7,120 bases of DNA from positions 1 to 7,120 of the forward strand of contig JAQGKM010000158.1 of the NCBI GenBank assembly GCA_028290125.1, written 5' to 3'. The notes below the pieces were generated by a model that saw only the letters and a list, made by a program, of their open reading frames with translations, was not told the DNA's origin and did no database searches. The translations under genes were made by a program, and so were the position numbers. How positions within the stretch are numbered: the stretch's first letter is position 1; the number at the start of each line of letters is the position of its first letter. Shown here piece after piece: positions 1-7,015 of the stretch. The DNA is from Hyphomicrobiales bacterium (GTDB taxonomy: Bacteria; Pseudomonadota; Alphaproteobacteria; Rhizobiales; Beijerinckiaceae).

Positions 1-1028
1 CGGGCGCTCTCGCCTTCTGTCTCTCGGTCTGCGCCGCGCAGGCGCAGACCCGCATCGAACAGCTCACGCGCCTCAAGGGGCCCGAACGCGAAGCGACCTT
101 GCTGGCGGGCGCCAAGGCCGAAGGCGCACTGATGCTCTATTCATCCATGCAAGTGCCCAGCATCGCGGCGTTGCAGAAAGTGTTTGAAGAGAAATACGGC
201 ATCAAGCTGCGATTCTGGCGGGGCGGCAGCGAGGACATCCTGCGCCGTGCGATGGTGGAAAAGAAGGCCGGGCGCGAGGAGGTCGACGTCTTCGAGAGCG
301 ATGGCCCGGTGCTCGAAACCATGCATCGCGAAGACCTGCTCGGCAAAGCCGACTCGCCGCTGCTCGACGACCTGATCGCCGAAGCGCGTCGTCCGCACGG
401 CGAATGGGTCGCGACGCGAGTCAATATCTTTGCCGCCGTCTACAACACCAAACTCATCGCCAAGGCCGACCTGCCTGCAAGCTACGACGCGCTGAAGGAT
501 CCGAAGTGGAAAGGCAAGCTCGGCATCGAGGCGGATGATTACGACTGGTTCGGCTCGGTCGCGCATGTCATCGGCGAAGACCGTGCGAAGTCGATGTTCG
601 GCGCCATCGCGGCCAGCAACGGCTTTTCGCTGCGCAAGGGCCATACGCTCATCACCAATCTGGTGGCGGCGGGCGACGTGCCGATGGGGCTCACGGTCTA
701 TCTGCAGAACATTGATGTCGCCCGCAAGGCCGGCGCGCCCGTGGAGGCGCTGCTGCTCGAGCCGATCATCGCCCGGCCCAACGGCATCGGGCTGTCGCGC
801 AATCCGCCGCATCCGCATGCGGCGCTGCTGTTCTATGATTTCGTGATCTCGCCCGAAGGTCAGCGGGCGCTGCAGACGCGCGAGTTCATCCCCACCAGCA
901 CGAAGATCGAATCCGCACTGTCGGGCCTCAAGGTGCATTTCGAGGATCCGGCCATCCAGCTCGACGAAGGCGAAAAATGGCAGAAGATCTTTCGCGAAAC
1001 GATCGGCGGGCGCGGCGCCAAGAGATGA
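1..1028 (+). CDS. ABC transporter periplasmic solute-binding protein (ferric-iron/type 2 fold), 5' partial
   Basis: This is the periplasmic ligand-capture subunit of an ABC importer, of the extracellular solute-binding group that includes ferric-iron, thiamine and organophosphonate binders. The frame is open from base 3, giving 341 residues in the window. The first 14 residues are the hydrophobic end of a signal peptide closing with an AQA cleavage site, so the true start lies left of the window. The TTG at 99 is an internal leucine codon, not the start. Family-like segments are the opening strand LMLYSSMQ, the following KYGIKLRFWRGGSEDIL, the hinge-side DPKWKGKLGIE, and a C-terminal stretch ending FVISPEGQRAL. 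The gene stops at TGA 1026-1028, 16 bases from the convergent cupin gene. The permease and ATPase genes would be expected to the left and are not visible. The ligand cannot be assigned; I did not find an obvious paired-tyrosine iron site. Family call strong, substrate unknown. Confidence 0.88.
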   Translation, partial: GALAFCLSVCAAQAQTRIEQLTRLKGPEREATLLAGAKAEGALMLYSSMQVPSIAALQKVFEEKYGIKLRFWRGGSEDILRRAMVEKKAGREEVDVFESDGPVLETMHREDLLGKADSPLLDDLIAEARRPHGEWVATRVNIFAAVYNTKLIAKADLPASYDALKDPKWKGKLGIEADDYDWFGSVAHVIGEDRAKSMFGAIAASNGFSLRKGHTLITNLVAAGDVPMGLTVYLQNIDVARKAGAPVEALLLEPIIARPNGIGLSRNPPHPHAALLFYDFVISPEGQRALQTREFIPTSTKIESALSGLKVHFEDPAIQLDEGEKWQKIFRETIGGRGAKR

Positions 1029-1044
1029 GCCGCGCCGCGCGTGA

Positions 1045-2157
1045 TCAAGGGCGCGCGTCCGGCAGGGTCTCGCGCTCGAGCGCATAGACCGCGTCCATGC
1101 GCGGCTCGACGCCGTGGCTCTCCACGGCTTCGCGGAACATGCGGCGCACCTCCGGCGTCTCGTCGGCATAGTCGATCTGGTTGCCGCCGAGCCGGCGCGA
1201 GATCCACGACAGCGGCACGCCCTGCGAGTTCCTGAACGACGAATGCTTGAAGGCGAGATAGCGCGCCGGCGTCGCGCCCGCGTTGAAGTGCTGGTGAAAG
1301 GTGTTGTTGGGCGGCACGATCAGCGTGCCGGCCTGCCATTCATAGCGCCGGGGCTCCTCGCCATCCTGCCACATCAGCGAGAAACCCTCGCCCGACAGCA
1401 CGATCACATGCGCGCCGGGGCCATGCCGATGCGCCTTCTTGTAGGTGCCGACCGGAAATTGCGAGATATGGCTCGCCATCGAGCCGCGCGCCATGTTGAA
1501 GCGGATGTGTCCACCGCCGGCGCCGCGCTCCTTTGCGGTGATGAGCGGCAGGTTCACGGCGTCGGGCACGAAGTTGGTGCGCAGCAGGAAGCCGTCCTGC
1601 TCGCCCTTGCCGGCAAAGTAATCCGGCTCGCCGTTGAAGCGGCCCTTGAACTCGCGCGGCGTGTTGAAGACGAAGTCGACGTCGTCGAACAGATTGATCA
1701 GCTGCGGGCAGAAGGTCACGCCGACATAGCGCGCCGGCGTCTGGCCCGAACCGTTGAAATGCTGGTGCCAGCAATTCAGCGGAATGGCGAACATGGCGCC
1801 GGCTTTCCACTCGAAGGTGATGCGCTGGCCGGAGTCGTTCCAGACCGTGGTCGAGCCGCGCCCGTCGAGGATCAGCACCATCTCCTCGTAAAGCTGGCGC
1901 TGCGGCGCAAGCTTGCCGCCCTTCGGGATTTCACAGACATAGCAATCGTTCGACTGGCGCGATTGCTCATGATTGATGAAGACGCCACGCCCGCCGCGCC
2001 GTCCCCAGGGTTTCAGCTCGACGGTCTTCAGATCCGGCACATATTGCGCGCCGATGATGTCGAGCCCCTCGTCCCGCACCCAGCGTTCGTAGGGCGAATC
2101 CTTCTCCGACGAAAACTTCTGCGCCAGCTCAGCCGAGACCTGCGGTCCACGCGACAT
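1045..2157 (-). CDS. Bicupin (double cupin-domain) protein
   Basis: The protein has 370 residues and two cupin beta-barrels. The ATG at 2157 (MSRGPQ) was chosen over the longer open frame reaching 2331 because GGGAGGA lies just upstream at good spacing, and the extra 58 residues look non-coding. Barrel 1 has motif 1 around Q86-R-Q88 with E91/E92 and motif 2 ending H131-Q-H133-F-N. Barrel 2 has H243-R-H245, then H250 where the usual glutamate sits, and motif 2 ending H288-Q-H290-F-N. Both barrels share an HQHFN...TPARY segment, which shows internal duplication. Bicupins include gentisate-type dioxygenases, oxalate decarboxylases and non-catalytic members. The second barrel looks able to bind a metal, while the first has lost the HxH pair. 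No signal peptide is seen, so it is probably cytoplasmic. The gene is transcribed alone, convergent with the binding protein. Fold is confident; substrate and reaction are unknown. Confidence 0.87.
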   Translation of the reverse strand: MSRGPQVSAELAQKFSSEKDSPYERWVRDEGLDIIGAQYVPDLKTVELKPWGRRGGRGVFINHEQSRQSNDCYVCEIPKGGKLAPQRQLYEEMVLILDGRGSTTVWNDSGQRITFEWKAGAMFAIPLNCWHQHFNGSGQTPARYVGVTFCPQLINLFDDVDFVFNTPREFKGRFNGEPDYFAGKGEQDGFLLRTNFVPDAVNLPLITAKERGAGGGHIRFNMARGSMASHISQFPVGTYKKAHRHGPGAHVIVLSGEGFSLMWQDGEEPRRYEWQAGTLIVPPNNTFHQHFNAGATPARYLAFKHSSFRNSQGVPLSWISRRLGGNQIDYADETPEVRRMFREAVESHGVEPRMDAVYALERETLPDARP

Positions 2158-2182
2158 GCCGTCCTCCCTGTCTTTTTCAGGA

Positions 2183-2211
2183 AGTTTAGCGCTGGCGCAG
2201 GGTGGGGGCAA
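2183..2211 (-). promoter_or_regulatory. Possible sigma-70 type promoter for the cupin gene
   Basis: Read on the minus strand, TTGCCC (2211-2206) and TAAACT (2188-2183) are separated by 17 bases. Each hexamer matches the consensus at four of six positions. Transcription would start near 2176, leaving a short leader with the Shine-Dalgarno GGGAGGA before the ATG at 2157. The match is moderate and rests on inspection only. Confidence 0.35.
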
Positions 2212-2247
2212 ATGGTGGCGTGTGCAGCCGTGCGAACATTCGGAAGC

Positions 2248-2270
2248 CCGCGTGCTCATGCAGCACGCGG
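2248..2270 (-). terminator. Perfect 9-bp hairpin downstream of the small secreted protein gene
   Basis: CCGCGTGCT (2248-2256) and AGCACGCGG (2262-2270) are exact reverse complements around a five-base CATGC loop. The hairpin begins 11 bases past the stop codon of the small gene, the usual place for a transcription end signal. No T-rich tract follows on either strand, so a classical intrinsic terminator is not shown. It could act as an mRNA 3'-end stabiliser or a protein-binding site instead. Confidence 0.4.
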
Positions 2271-2281
2271 TAGGTCGCTCC

Positions 2282-2506
2282 TCAGCCGCAGGTCTGACCA
2301 GAGTTGGGGAAGGTCGCGCGGTAAGCCGCACGCCCTTTCAACCAGTTTTCGCACAGCCGCTCGCTCGCGGTGCAATCGACCGCAGCCGGCTCCACGATCG
2401 GGACAGCATTGCACGAGGCGCCCGACCTCGAGCTGCGGGCCAGGGCGAAGCTCGTCAGGGCTACAAAGCCGGCGACAATCAAGGCAAGCGGGACAACGAA
2501 ACGCAT
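2282..2506 (-). CDS. Small secreted four-cysteine protein, function unknown
   Basis: This 74-residue protein has no family I recognise. The ATG at 2506 is preceded by GGAGGG at five bases' spacing. That Shine-Dalgarno lies inside the longer GTG-started frame (from 2521), so the ATG is preferred. Residues 1-23 form a typical signal peptide: MRF, then a hydrophobic core, then an ALA cleavage site. The mature part is about 51 residues with cysteines at 32, 45, 52 and 73, which could form two disulfides in the periplasm. It stops with TGA at 2284-2282 and is followed by a perfect hairpin. It lies between the LysR gene and the cupin gene on the same strand, but with gaps of 173 and 124 bases, so it is probably its own unit. 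The good ribosome site, signal peptide and cysteine pattern support a real gene; homologues would settle it. Confidence 0.65.
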   Translation of the reverse strand: MRFVVPLALIVAGFVALTSFALARSSRSGASCNAVPIVEPAAVDCTASERLCENWLKGRAAYRATFPNSGQTCG

Positions 2507-2679
2507 AGCGACCCTCCGCACGCACAGATGCCCGACGATGGTTAATGATGCTCTACGAACGTGCGAGCGGATGGTTTTGGTTCATCACGAGATGCTGATC
2601 GGCCACATCAAGTCGGGGCGCCATCGCTGTCAGCGGCGGAGCGGTGGATTCCACGGCTCGCAAAATTCAGCCGCCTACG
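2507..2679. other. Intergenic stretch with three short dyads
   Basis: There is no credible gene here. Three short inverted repeats lie near the end of the LysR gene: CGCTGTCAGCG at 2625-2635, GTGGATTCCAC at 2644-2654, and a 5-bp stem CGGCT/AGCCG at 2654-2658 and 2669-2673. None is followed by a T-run, so they are at best weak termination or binding sites. The promoter of the small secreted gene should also be here, but I see no convincing -35/-10 pair. Confidence 0.25.
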
Positions 2680-3582
2680 TCAAAGCTCGGTATGGGTGCT
2701 TACATATCCCATCAAGAAATCGATGAACTCATCGACCCGCGTGGGCTGCTTGCCGGCGGAGACGATGGCGGCGATGACGTCGCCCCAACTGATCAGGCTG
2801 TCGAACAGGACGACGAGCGCGCCCGTCGCGAGGTCTTCCGAAATGGCGTAGTCGGGAAGGCGAGCAATGCCGATACCGTCCCGCGCCGCGTCTTGCAGGA
2901 TGATGCTGTCGTTGGTTTCGAAATTTCCCTTTATCTTCACGACGCGCTCCTTGCCGCCCTCCTTGAAGCGCCAGTCGTAAGGGCCTCGGACACTGTGGTG
3001 AATGAGGCAATTGTGCTGATGCAAGTCGTCGATGCTCTCGGGACGCCCACGGCTTCGTACATAGTCCTGGGAAGCGCAGACGAGATATTTGATCGGCGCC
3101 AGGGTGATCAGCCGCGTGCTCTTGTCGGTCACGTCGGTCGAGTTCCTGACGGTGATCCCGGCGTCGTAACCCTCCCCGATCAGGTTCGGCAGTTCGGTTC
3201 CGATTTCCAGCTTCACCGTCACGCCCGGGTGGCGCTTTGCAAAAGTCCGCGCCGCCTTGGAGACAAGCCTCTGGCCGACGCCGAGGCTGGAGTGGATTCG
3301 CAGCGTCCCGGTCATGCTCGCATCGAAATTGGCGGCGAAAGTCGTCGCCTGTTCCAGCGCGTGCAGCGGGTCGCGGATCTTGCCCAGGAACTCCCGCCCG
3401 ACTTCCGTGACCATCAAGCGACGCGTGGACCGCGCAATGAGCTTGACGCCCAGTCGTTGCTCGAGGTTCGACACATAACGGCTGACCGCAGACGTGGAGA
3501 TCTTCATCTCCGCCGCAGCGGAGGTGAAGCTGCCCAGCTCCGCCACACGCGTGAAGGCTACGATCTCATGGACATCCCGCAT
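2680..3582 (-). CDS. LysR-family transcriptional regulator
   Basis: This is a 300-residue protein, the normal length for the family. The winged helix-turn-helix is at the N-terminus: residues 17-51 carry the diagnostic pattern GSFTSAAAEM, then S31-AVSRYVSNLE, then RLGVKLIARSTRR. The remainder is the two-lobed periplasmic-binding-protein-like effector domain, from about residue 90 (GTLRIHSS) to the end. The ATG at 3582 is preceded by GAGGGA at about nine bases. The gene follows the acyl-CoA dehydrogenase on the same strand after 117 bases, an unusual arrangement because many LysR genes face their target divergently. A role in controlling the dehydrogenase/TctC operon in response to a carboxylate or acyl-CoA is inferred from position only. 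Its leader holds a nested inverted repeat that overlaps the ribosome site, a possible means of autoregulation. Confidence 0.93.
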   Translation of the reverse strand: MRDVHEIVAFTRVAELGSFTSAAAEMKISTSAVSRYVSNLEQRLGVKLIARSTRRLMVTEVGREFLGKIRDPLHALEQATTFAANFDASMTGTLRIHSSLGVGQRLVSKAARTFAKRHPGVTVKLEIGTELPNLIGEGYDAGITVRNSTDVTDKSTRLITLAPIKYLVCASQDYVRSRGRPESIDDLHQHNCLIHHSVRGPYDWRFKEGGKERVVKIKGNFETNDSIILQDAARDGIGIARLPDYAISEDLATGALVVLFDSLISWGDVIAAIVSAGKQPTRVDEFIDFLMGYVSTHTEL

Positions 3583-3648
3583 ATCTTGCGTCCCTCAACG
3601 GCCGAGTCTCGCCGGATGATCAGGGCGCAAGATGTAGAAGGCAAGATA
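3583..3648 (-). promoter_or_regulatory. Nested inverted repeat and repeated GCAAGAT sites in the LysR gene leader
   Basis: ATCTTGCG (3583-3590) and CGCAAGAT (3626-3633) are exact reverse complements. After one unpaired base (3591) the stem continues with CCCT (3592-3595) against AGGG (3622-3625), giving 12 pairs. Inside lies a second stem: CGG/CCG (3599-3601 with 3612-3614) and CGA/TCG (3603-3605 with 3609-3611), with base 3602 bulged. In the transcript the Shine-Dalgarno GAGGGA (3596-3591) falls in the outer stem directly before the ATG. A further GCAAGATA lies at 3641-3648. This may be a LysR autoregulatory operator, an RNA structure masking the ribosome site, or both. Confidence 0.45.
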
Positions 3649-3699
3649 CGCTCAGGGTTTCAGCCCCCCTCACATCAATAGCGGCGGGCAGGCGTCCGG

Positions 3700-5907
3700 T
3701 TACAGCCCCAAGACGCGACGCGCCACGATGTTCTTCTGGATTTCGGACGTCCCGCCATAGATGGTCGCCCTTCGCGCCTGCAGGAAGGAACGCCCCACGT
3801 GGATCAATCGGCCGTCTGCATGAATCGGCGCAAGGCTGGCCCCGTCCGGGCCGGCTGCCTCCAGGAGCAGGTCTGCCAGATTCTGCAAGATCTCGCCGTT
3901 TGCGATCTTCAGCGCCGAAGCGATGGACTTCGGTATCGCGTCACGCTTGAGCAGTCTCAGCGCTTCCGAGAAGGCTGCCGTGAAGGCGAGAACATCGATC
4001 TGCGCTTTCGTGAAGCGGTCCGCGAAAGCCGCATCGTCGAAGGCGCCGGAGCCCTTGGCGACAAGCCGGACCCTTTCCAGGAAGATGATGATCTTTTGAG
4101 GGGTCGAACTGATCAGGCGTTCATTGTCCAGGACGGCATTGGCCATGTCCCAGCCGTTGTTCAGACCACCGACGATGTTCTCGATCGGCACTTCAACGTC
4201 TTCGAAGAACACCTCGGAAAATTCATCTTCACCCGAGATCGTCCTGATGGGGCGACGTTTCACACCTTCGGAACTCAGGTCGATGAGGATCATGCTGATG
4301 CCGCGTCGACGATCTGACGCGTGCTTGTCGGTGCGTATCAGGGCGAACATCCAATGAGCGACATGTCCGCCGGTGGTCCATATTTTCTGGCCGTTGACGA
4401 TGACCTTGTCGCCCCGAACCTCACCGGAGGTCTGCAGGGACGCGAGATCCGATCCTGAACCGGGTTCGGAATAGCCCTGGCACCAACGCACGCTGCCATT
4501 CAGCATGCCGGCGAGGTGCCGCGTCTTCTGCTCCGGCGTTCCGAAACGAATGAGCGTCGGGCCGATGTGATAGATCGCCTGGCTCGAAAGCTCAGGCGCG
4601 CCACGAATCGCGAGCTCCTCGAAGAGAATGATCCTCTGTTCGACGGTCGCTTCCATTCCGCCGTGCGCCTTGGGCCATGCCGGGGCGATCCAGCCTTTCT
4701 CGTATAATTTCCGATGCCACCAATCAGCGACCTCCACCTTTGGCCGAGTCGGCAAATCGCAGAACTCATTCGGGAGGACGCTCGTCAGGAATTCTCGCAC
4801 TTCGGATCGGAATGCCTGGCCGTCGACTGAGTCGGATTGAAAGTGAGCCGCGAGATTGTCGCCGGAGCCACCCGCCGCATGGACGATCCTCCGCTCGCCC
4901 GCCGCATCCGAATAGCATCGTGTGGCAGCGACAATCCGCTTGATGAACAGCCCGATGTCGCACTCATCCGTGAATCCGATTCCTCCATGCATTTGCGCCG
5001 CCCAGCGCAAGACACGCATCGCAGTCTCGCAGATCCTCGCGCGGACGGCCGACGCCATTGCATGCGAGCCTTCCTTGCTGTCAACGATCTGCGCTGCTTC
5101 ATGAACGAGCGCGCGTGACAGTTCGAGGTCGACGAAAATGTCGGTCGCACGATGCTGCAAGGCCTGGAACTCACTGATCGCCTTTCCGAACTGTCGGCGC
5201 AGTCGCATATAGGCCAGCGTTCGGTCGAACAGTTCGAGGCAACAACCGAGCAGTTCAGCGGAGAGACCCAGACGCGCAGCAGCGCGCGCGCGCGCGATGA
5301 TCGCCTCGGATGAGTCCAGGACGGATCCATCCGGCAGATCCGTGTTTGTGAACGTCACGAGCGACAATCGGGCGCCATCGACGGCTTCCGTCTCCGTGAG
5401 TTCAATGCCCGGAAGAGCAAGCGGCGCAAGCACGAGAACCGGTCGACCGCCCGCCACGGCATCGACAATCACCCATTTCTTGTCGCGAGGATCCGTCCAG
5501 AGCCGCGCACGCCCGTTCAAGGTCGAGCGGCCTGCTGCATCGAAGTCGACAGTCCGGTTCGCCTGCTCGACCGTTGTCGCCGACAAGGCGACGGCCATCT
5601 GGCCGGCATCATGTTGCGCCCAGTTTCCCGATGCGCTGAGGTATGCCGCCACCATGGGCCACGCGGCGGCAGGCAGCAGTTTTCGGCCCATCTCCTCCGC
5701 GACGCCGGCCATGTCGGCGAGGCTCAAACCGCTGCCGCCCATAGCCTCCGGCGCGAGCAGGCCATTCCAGCCGGACTCCTGCAACGCGGCGTCCCAGTCG
5801 CCCGCTCCAGGCTCAAGGCGTCCAAGCAAACCAAGCTTCACATTCTGGCTCGCAAAGCGCGCGGCCTGATCCCGAAGCAGGGTCCGATCGTTTTCCGAGC
5901 TCGTCAT
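3700..5907 (-). CDS. Fused two-domain acyl-CoA dehydrogenase
   Basis: This FAD-dependent enzyme would oxidise an acyl-CoA to its 2,3-enoyl-CoA in the cytoplasm. At 735 residues it is about twice the usual 380-400 and contains two dehydrogenase-like halves. The N-half (1 to about 345) ends with the RxQFG motif (R237-G241) and Q305-MHGG, which in this family contact FAD of a partner subunit. The C-half (about 365-735) has the flavin-domain YSEPGSGSD (479-487), QKIWTT (507-512), a DNERL helix with E596, and the terminal IYGGTSEIQ (716-724). In that last motif the glutamate of the common YEGT form is glycine, so E596, placed as in isovaleryl-type enzymes, is the likely base. Fused and heterotetrameric relatives are known among steroid side-chain FadE enzymes of actinobacteria. 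The ATG at 5907 has only a weak ribosome site. It lies 48 bases after the TctC gene, in the same operon. Confidence 0.92.
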   Translation of the reverse strand: MTSSENDRTLLRDQAARFASQNVKLGLLGRLEPGAGDWDAALQESGWNGLLAPEAMGGSGLSLADMAGVAEEMGRKLLPAAAWPMVAAYLSASGNWAQHDAGQMAVALSATTVEQANRTVDFDAAGRSTLNGRARLWTDPRDKKWVIVDAVAGGRPVLVLAPLALPGIELTETEAVDGARLSLVTFTNTDLPDGSVLDSSEAIIARARAAARLGLSAELLGCCLELFDRTLAYMRLRRQFGKAISEFQALQHRATDIFVDLELSRALVHEAAQIVDSKEGSHAMASAVRARICETAMRVLRWAAQMHGGIGFTDECDIGLFIKRIVAATRCYSDAAGERRIVHAAGGSGDNLAAHFQSDSVDGQAFRSEVREFLTSVLPNEFCDLPTRPKVEVADWWHRKLYEKGWIAPAWPKAHGGMEATVEQRIILFEELAIRGAPELSSQAIYHIGPTLIRFGTPEQKTRHLAGMLNGSVRWCQGYSEPGSGSDLASLQTSGEVRGDKVIVNGQKIWTTGGHVAHWMFALIRTDKHASDRRRGISMILIDLSSEGVKRRPIRTISGEDEFSEVFFEDVEVPIENIVGGLNNGWDMANAVLDNERLISSTPQKIIIFLERVRLVAKGSGAFDDAAFADRFTKAQIDVLAFTAAFSEALRLLKRDAIPKSIASALKIANGEILQNLADLLLEAAGPDGASLAPIHADGRLIHVGRSFLQARRATIYGGTSEIQKNIVARRVLGL

Positions 5908-5955
5908 TTTCTTGTTTCCATGGCCGCAGGCGAGGTATCGAGAGGTCCTGGACGA

Positions 5956-6996
5956 TCAGTCGCTGAGAATCTCGCGAACGCGCGCCACGAGATGCGGCGG
6001 CGATGCGTAGGCGCGCTTGACGATGTCCTGCATGTCCTCACCTTTCGTCAGTCCGATCGTGAGGTTCAGTTTTTCAATTTCCGCCAGGAACGCTGGATCG
6101 CTCAAAGTGTCGGCGAACGCCTTGCGGAGAATGCGGACGCGACCGGGCGGCAAATTCGGAGGAGCGATATACGGCCGCGCCAGCACCGTGCTCGTGAAAA
6201 CGATGTCGAGCGCCGTCTTGTCCGTTTCGCTGGAAACGAAGTCCTTGACGAGCGGAACGTTCGCCGGGACCTCGGGCATCTTCGTGGGTGCGAGCTGTGC
6301 GAGGATCTTCAGCGACCCGTTGGTGATCCATTCGGGATGACTGGCCTTGATCCCTTCCATGTCCCACATGCGGCCGGTGATCTCGCCCTGCTCCAAAGCC
6401 ATGGCGGCCTCGCGCGTCCCGGGATACCCCGTGATGATCTTGACGCCGGAAAGGTTCAGAACCTTCTTCACCGCCAAGGGAAGCAGATATGTATCGCCCG
6501 AGCGCGACGTGGCCCCGACCAGGAGGGGTTTGCCGGCGATCAGATCCGGAAGCGATTGCGCCTGAGCGGTTTTCCATGCGACCAGAACAGACGCCGAGCT
6601 GACGGCGTTGCCGATCATCGTCAGATCGGGGCCTGCGAACTGCGCCTTCGAGGTGGACCCTGCGAAAAGCGGATCGAAGATCAGCGCCGAGTTCACCGCG
6701 GCGATCGCCGTCCCGTCCTTGGGAGCGATCTTCGTGATGTAATTCGCGAGCGTCATGCTGCTCGCACCCGGCATGTTCACCGGAACGATGGCGGGCTCAC
6801 CTGGAATGTGCCGCGTCATGTGCTTGCTGATGATACGCGCAAACGTGTCGTAGCCACCCCCGGGGCCGTAGCCGATGTAACAGGTGATCGTCTTGCCTTT
6901 GAAGAAGGCCTCGTCGCTCGTTTGCGCCATTGCTGAATGGCACGACAAGACAAGCGCGGCGCTGAAAGCTACGAGCCATGATCTCTTGAGCAACAT
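5956..6996 (-). CDS. TctC/Bug-family periplasmic substrate-binding receptor
   Basis: This 346-residue protein resembles receptors of tripartite tricarboxylate transporters, which bind organic acids in the periplasm. The signal peptide spans residues 1-24 (MLLKRS, hydrophobic core, SAMA cleavage site). Family marks are FFKGKTIT, GYGPGGGYD (43-50), HIPGEPAIV and NMPGASS (74-80), then APKDGT. I chose the ATG at 6996; GGAGG lies just two bases upstream, which is tight. A TTG at 7005 would add three residues but has no ribosome site of its own, and a TTG at codon 2 would have better spacing. The TctA and TctB membrane genes are not in the window. Such orphan receptors are common in Burkholderiales and Bradyrhizobium-type genomes. 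It sits 17 bases after an acyl-CoA synthetase gene and 48 before the dehydrogenase, so it probably captures that pathway's acid substrate. The ligand is unknown. Confidence 0.93.
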   Translation of the reverse strand: MLLKRSWLVAFSAALVLSCHSAMAQTSDEAFFKGKTITCYIGYGPGGGYDTFARIISKHMTRHIPGEPAIVPVNMPGASSMTLANYITKIAPKDGTAIAAVNSALIFDPLFAGSTSKAQFAGPDLTMIGNAVSSASVLVAWKTAQAQSLPDLIAGKPLLVGATSRSGDTYLLPLAVKKVLNLSGVKIITGYPGTREAAMALEQGEITGRMWDMEGIKASHPEWITNGSLKILAQLAPTKMPEVPANVPLVKDFVSSETDKTALDIVFTSTVLARPYIAPPNLPPGRVRILRKAFADTLSDPAFLAEIEKLNLTIGLTKGEDMQDIVKRAYASPPHLVARVREILSD

Positions 6997-7006
6997 GTCC
7001 TCCAAC

Positions 7007-7015
7007 TTTTTTTTT
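7007..7015. repeat. Nine-base T homopolymer (A9 on the coding strand)
   Basis: An uninterrupted run of nine T lies between the upstream synthetase gene and the TctC start, flanked by AACTT/AAGTT-type complementary ends (7004-7008 and 7016-7020). On the coding strand the TAA stop of the upstream gene runs into the A-tract, which precedes the GGAGG ribosome site. An A-rich leader may help ribosome loading; the run is also prone to length change or sequencing error. Confidence 0.5.

Noticed and set aside
99..101. TTG as a start codon for the solute-binding protein
   Set aside because: The frame stays open to base 3 and the upstream codons encode a signal peptide end, so this TTG is internal.
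1036..1057. CGCGCG/CGCGCG inverted repeat between the convergent stop codons as a two-way terminator
   Set aside because: It has only six pairs of alternating CG and a 10-base loop, no T-tract on either side, and such repeats are expected in this GC-rich sequence.
141..1169. A 342-codon open frame on the - strand opposite the solute-binding protein
   Set aside because: It is a GC-driven shadow: the + strand encodes a recognisable binding protein with a signal peptide, and this peptide has no family features.
1114..2508. A 464-codon open frame on the + strand
   Set aside because: It is antisense to the cupin and small secreted genes, its peptide is Arg/Ala-rich without recognisable domains, and the minus-strand proteins there have clear families.
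2644..3681. A 345-codon open frame on the + strand
   Set aside because: It is wholly antisense to the LysR gene, whose helix-turn-helix and length are unmistakable.
5282..5294. Alternating GC run of 13 bases
   Set aside because: It lies inside the dehydrogenase gene and encodes an Ala/Arg stretch; it is a codon-use effect rather than a distinct element.
5905..5921. Five-codon mini-frame on the - strand whose stop overlaps the dehydrogenase ATG
   Set aside because: It has no ribosome site of its own that I can see, and a frame this short arises easily by chance.
5611..6936. A 441-codon open frame on the + strand spanning two genes
   Set aside because: It crosses the dehydrogenase and TctC genes in antisense and shows only Arg/His-rich low-information sequence.
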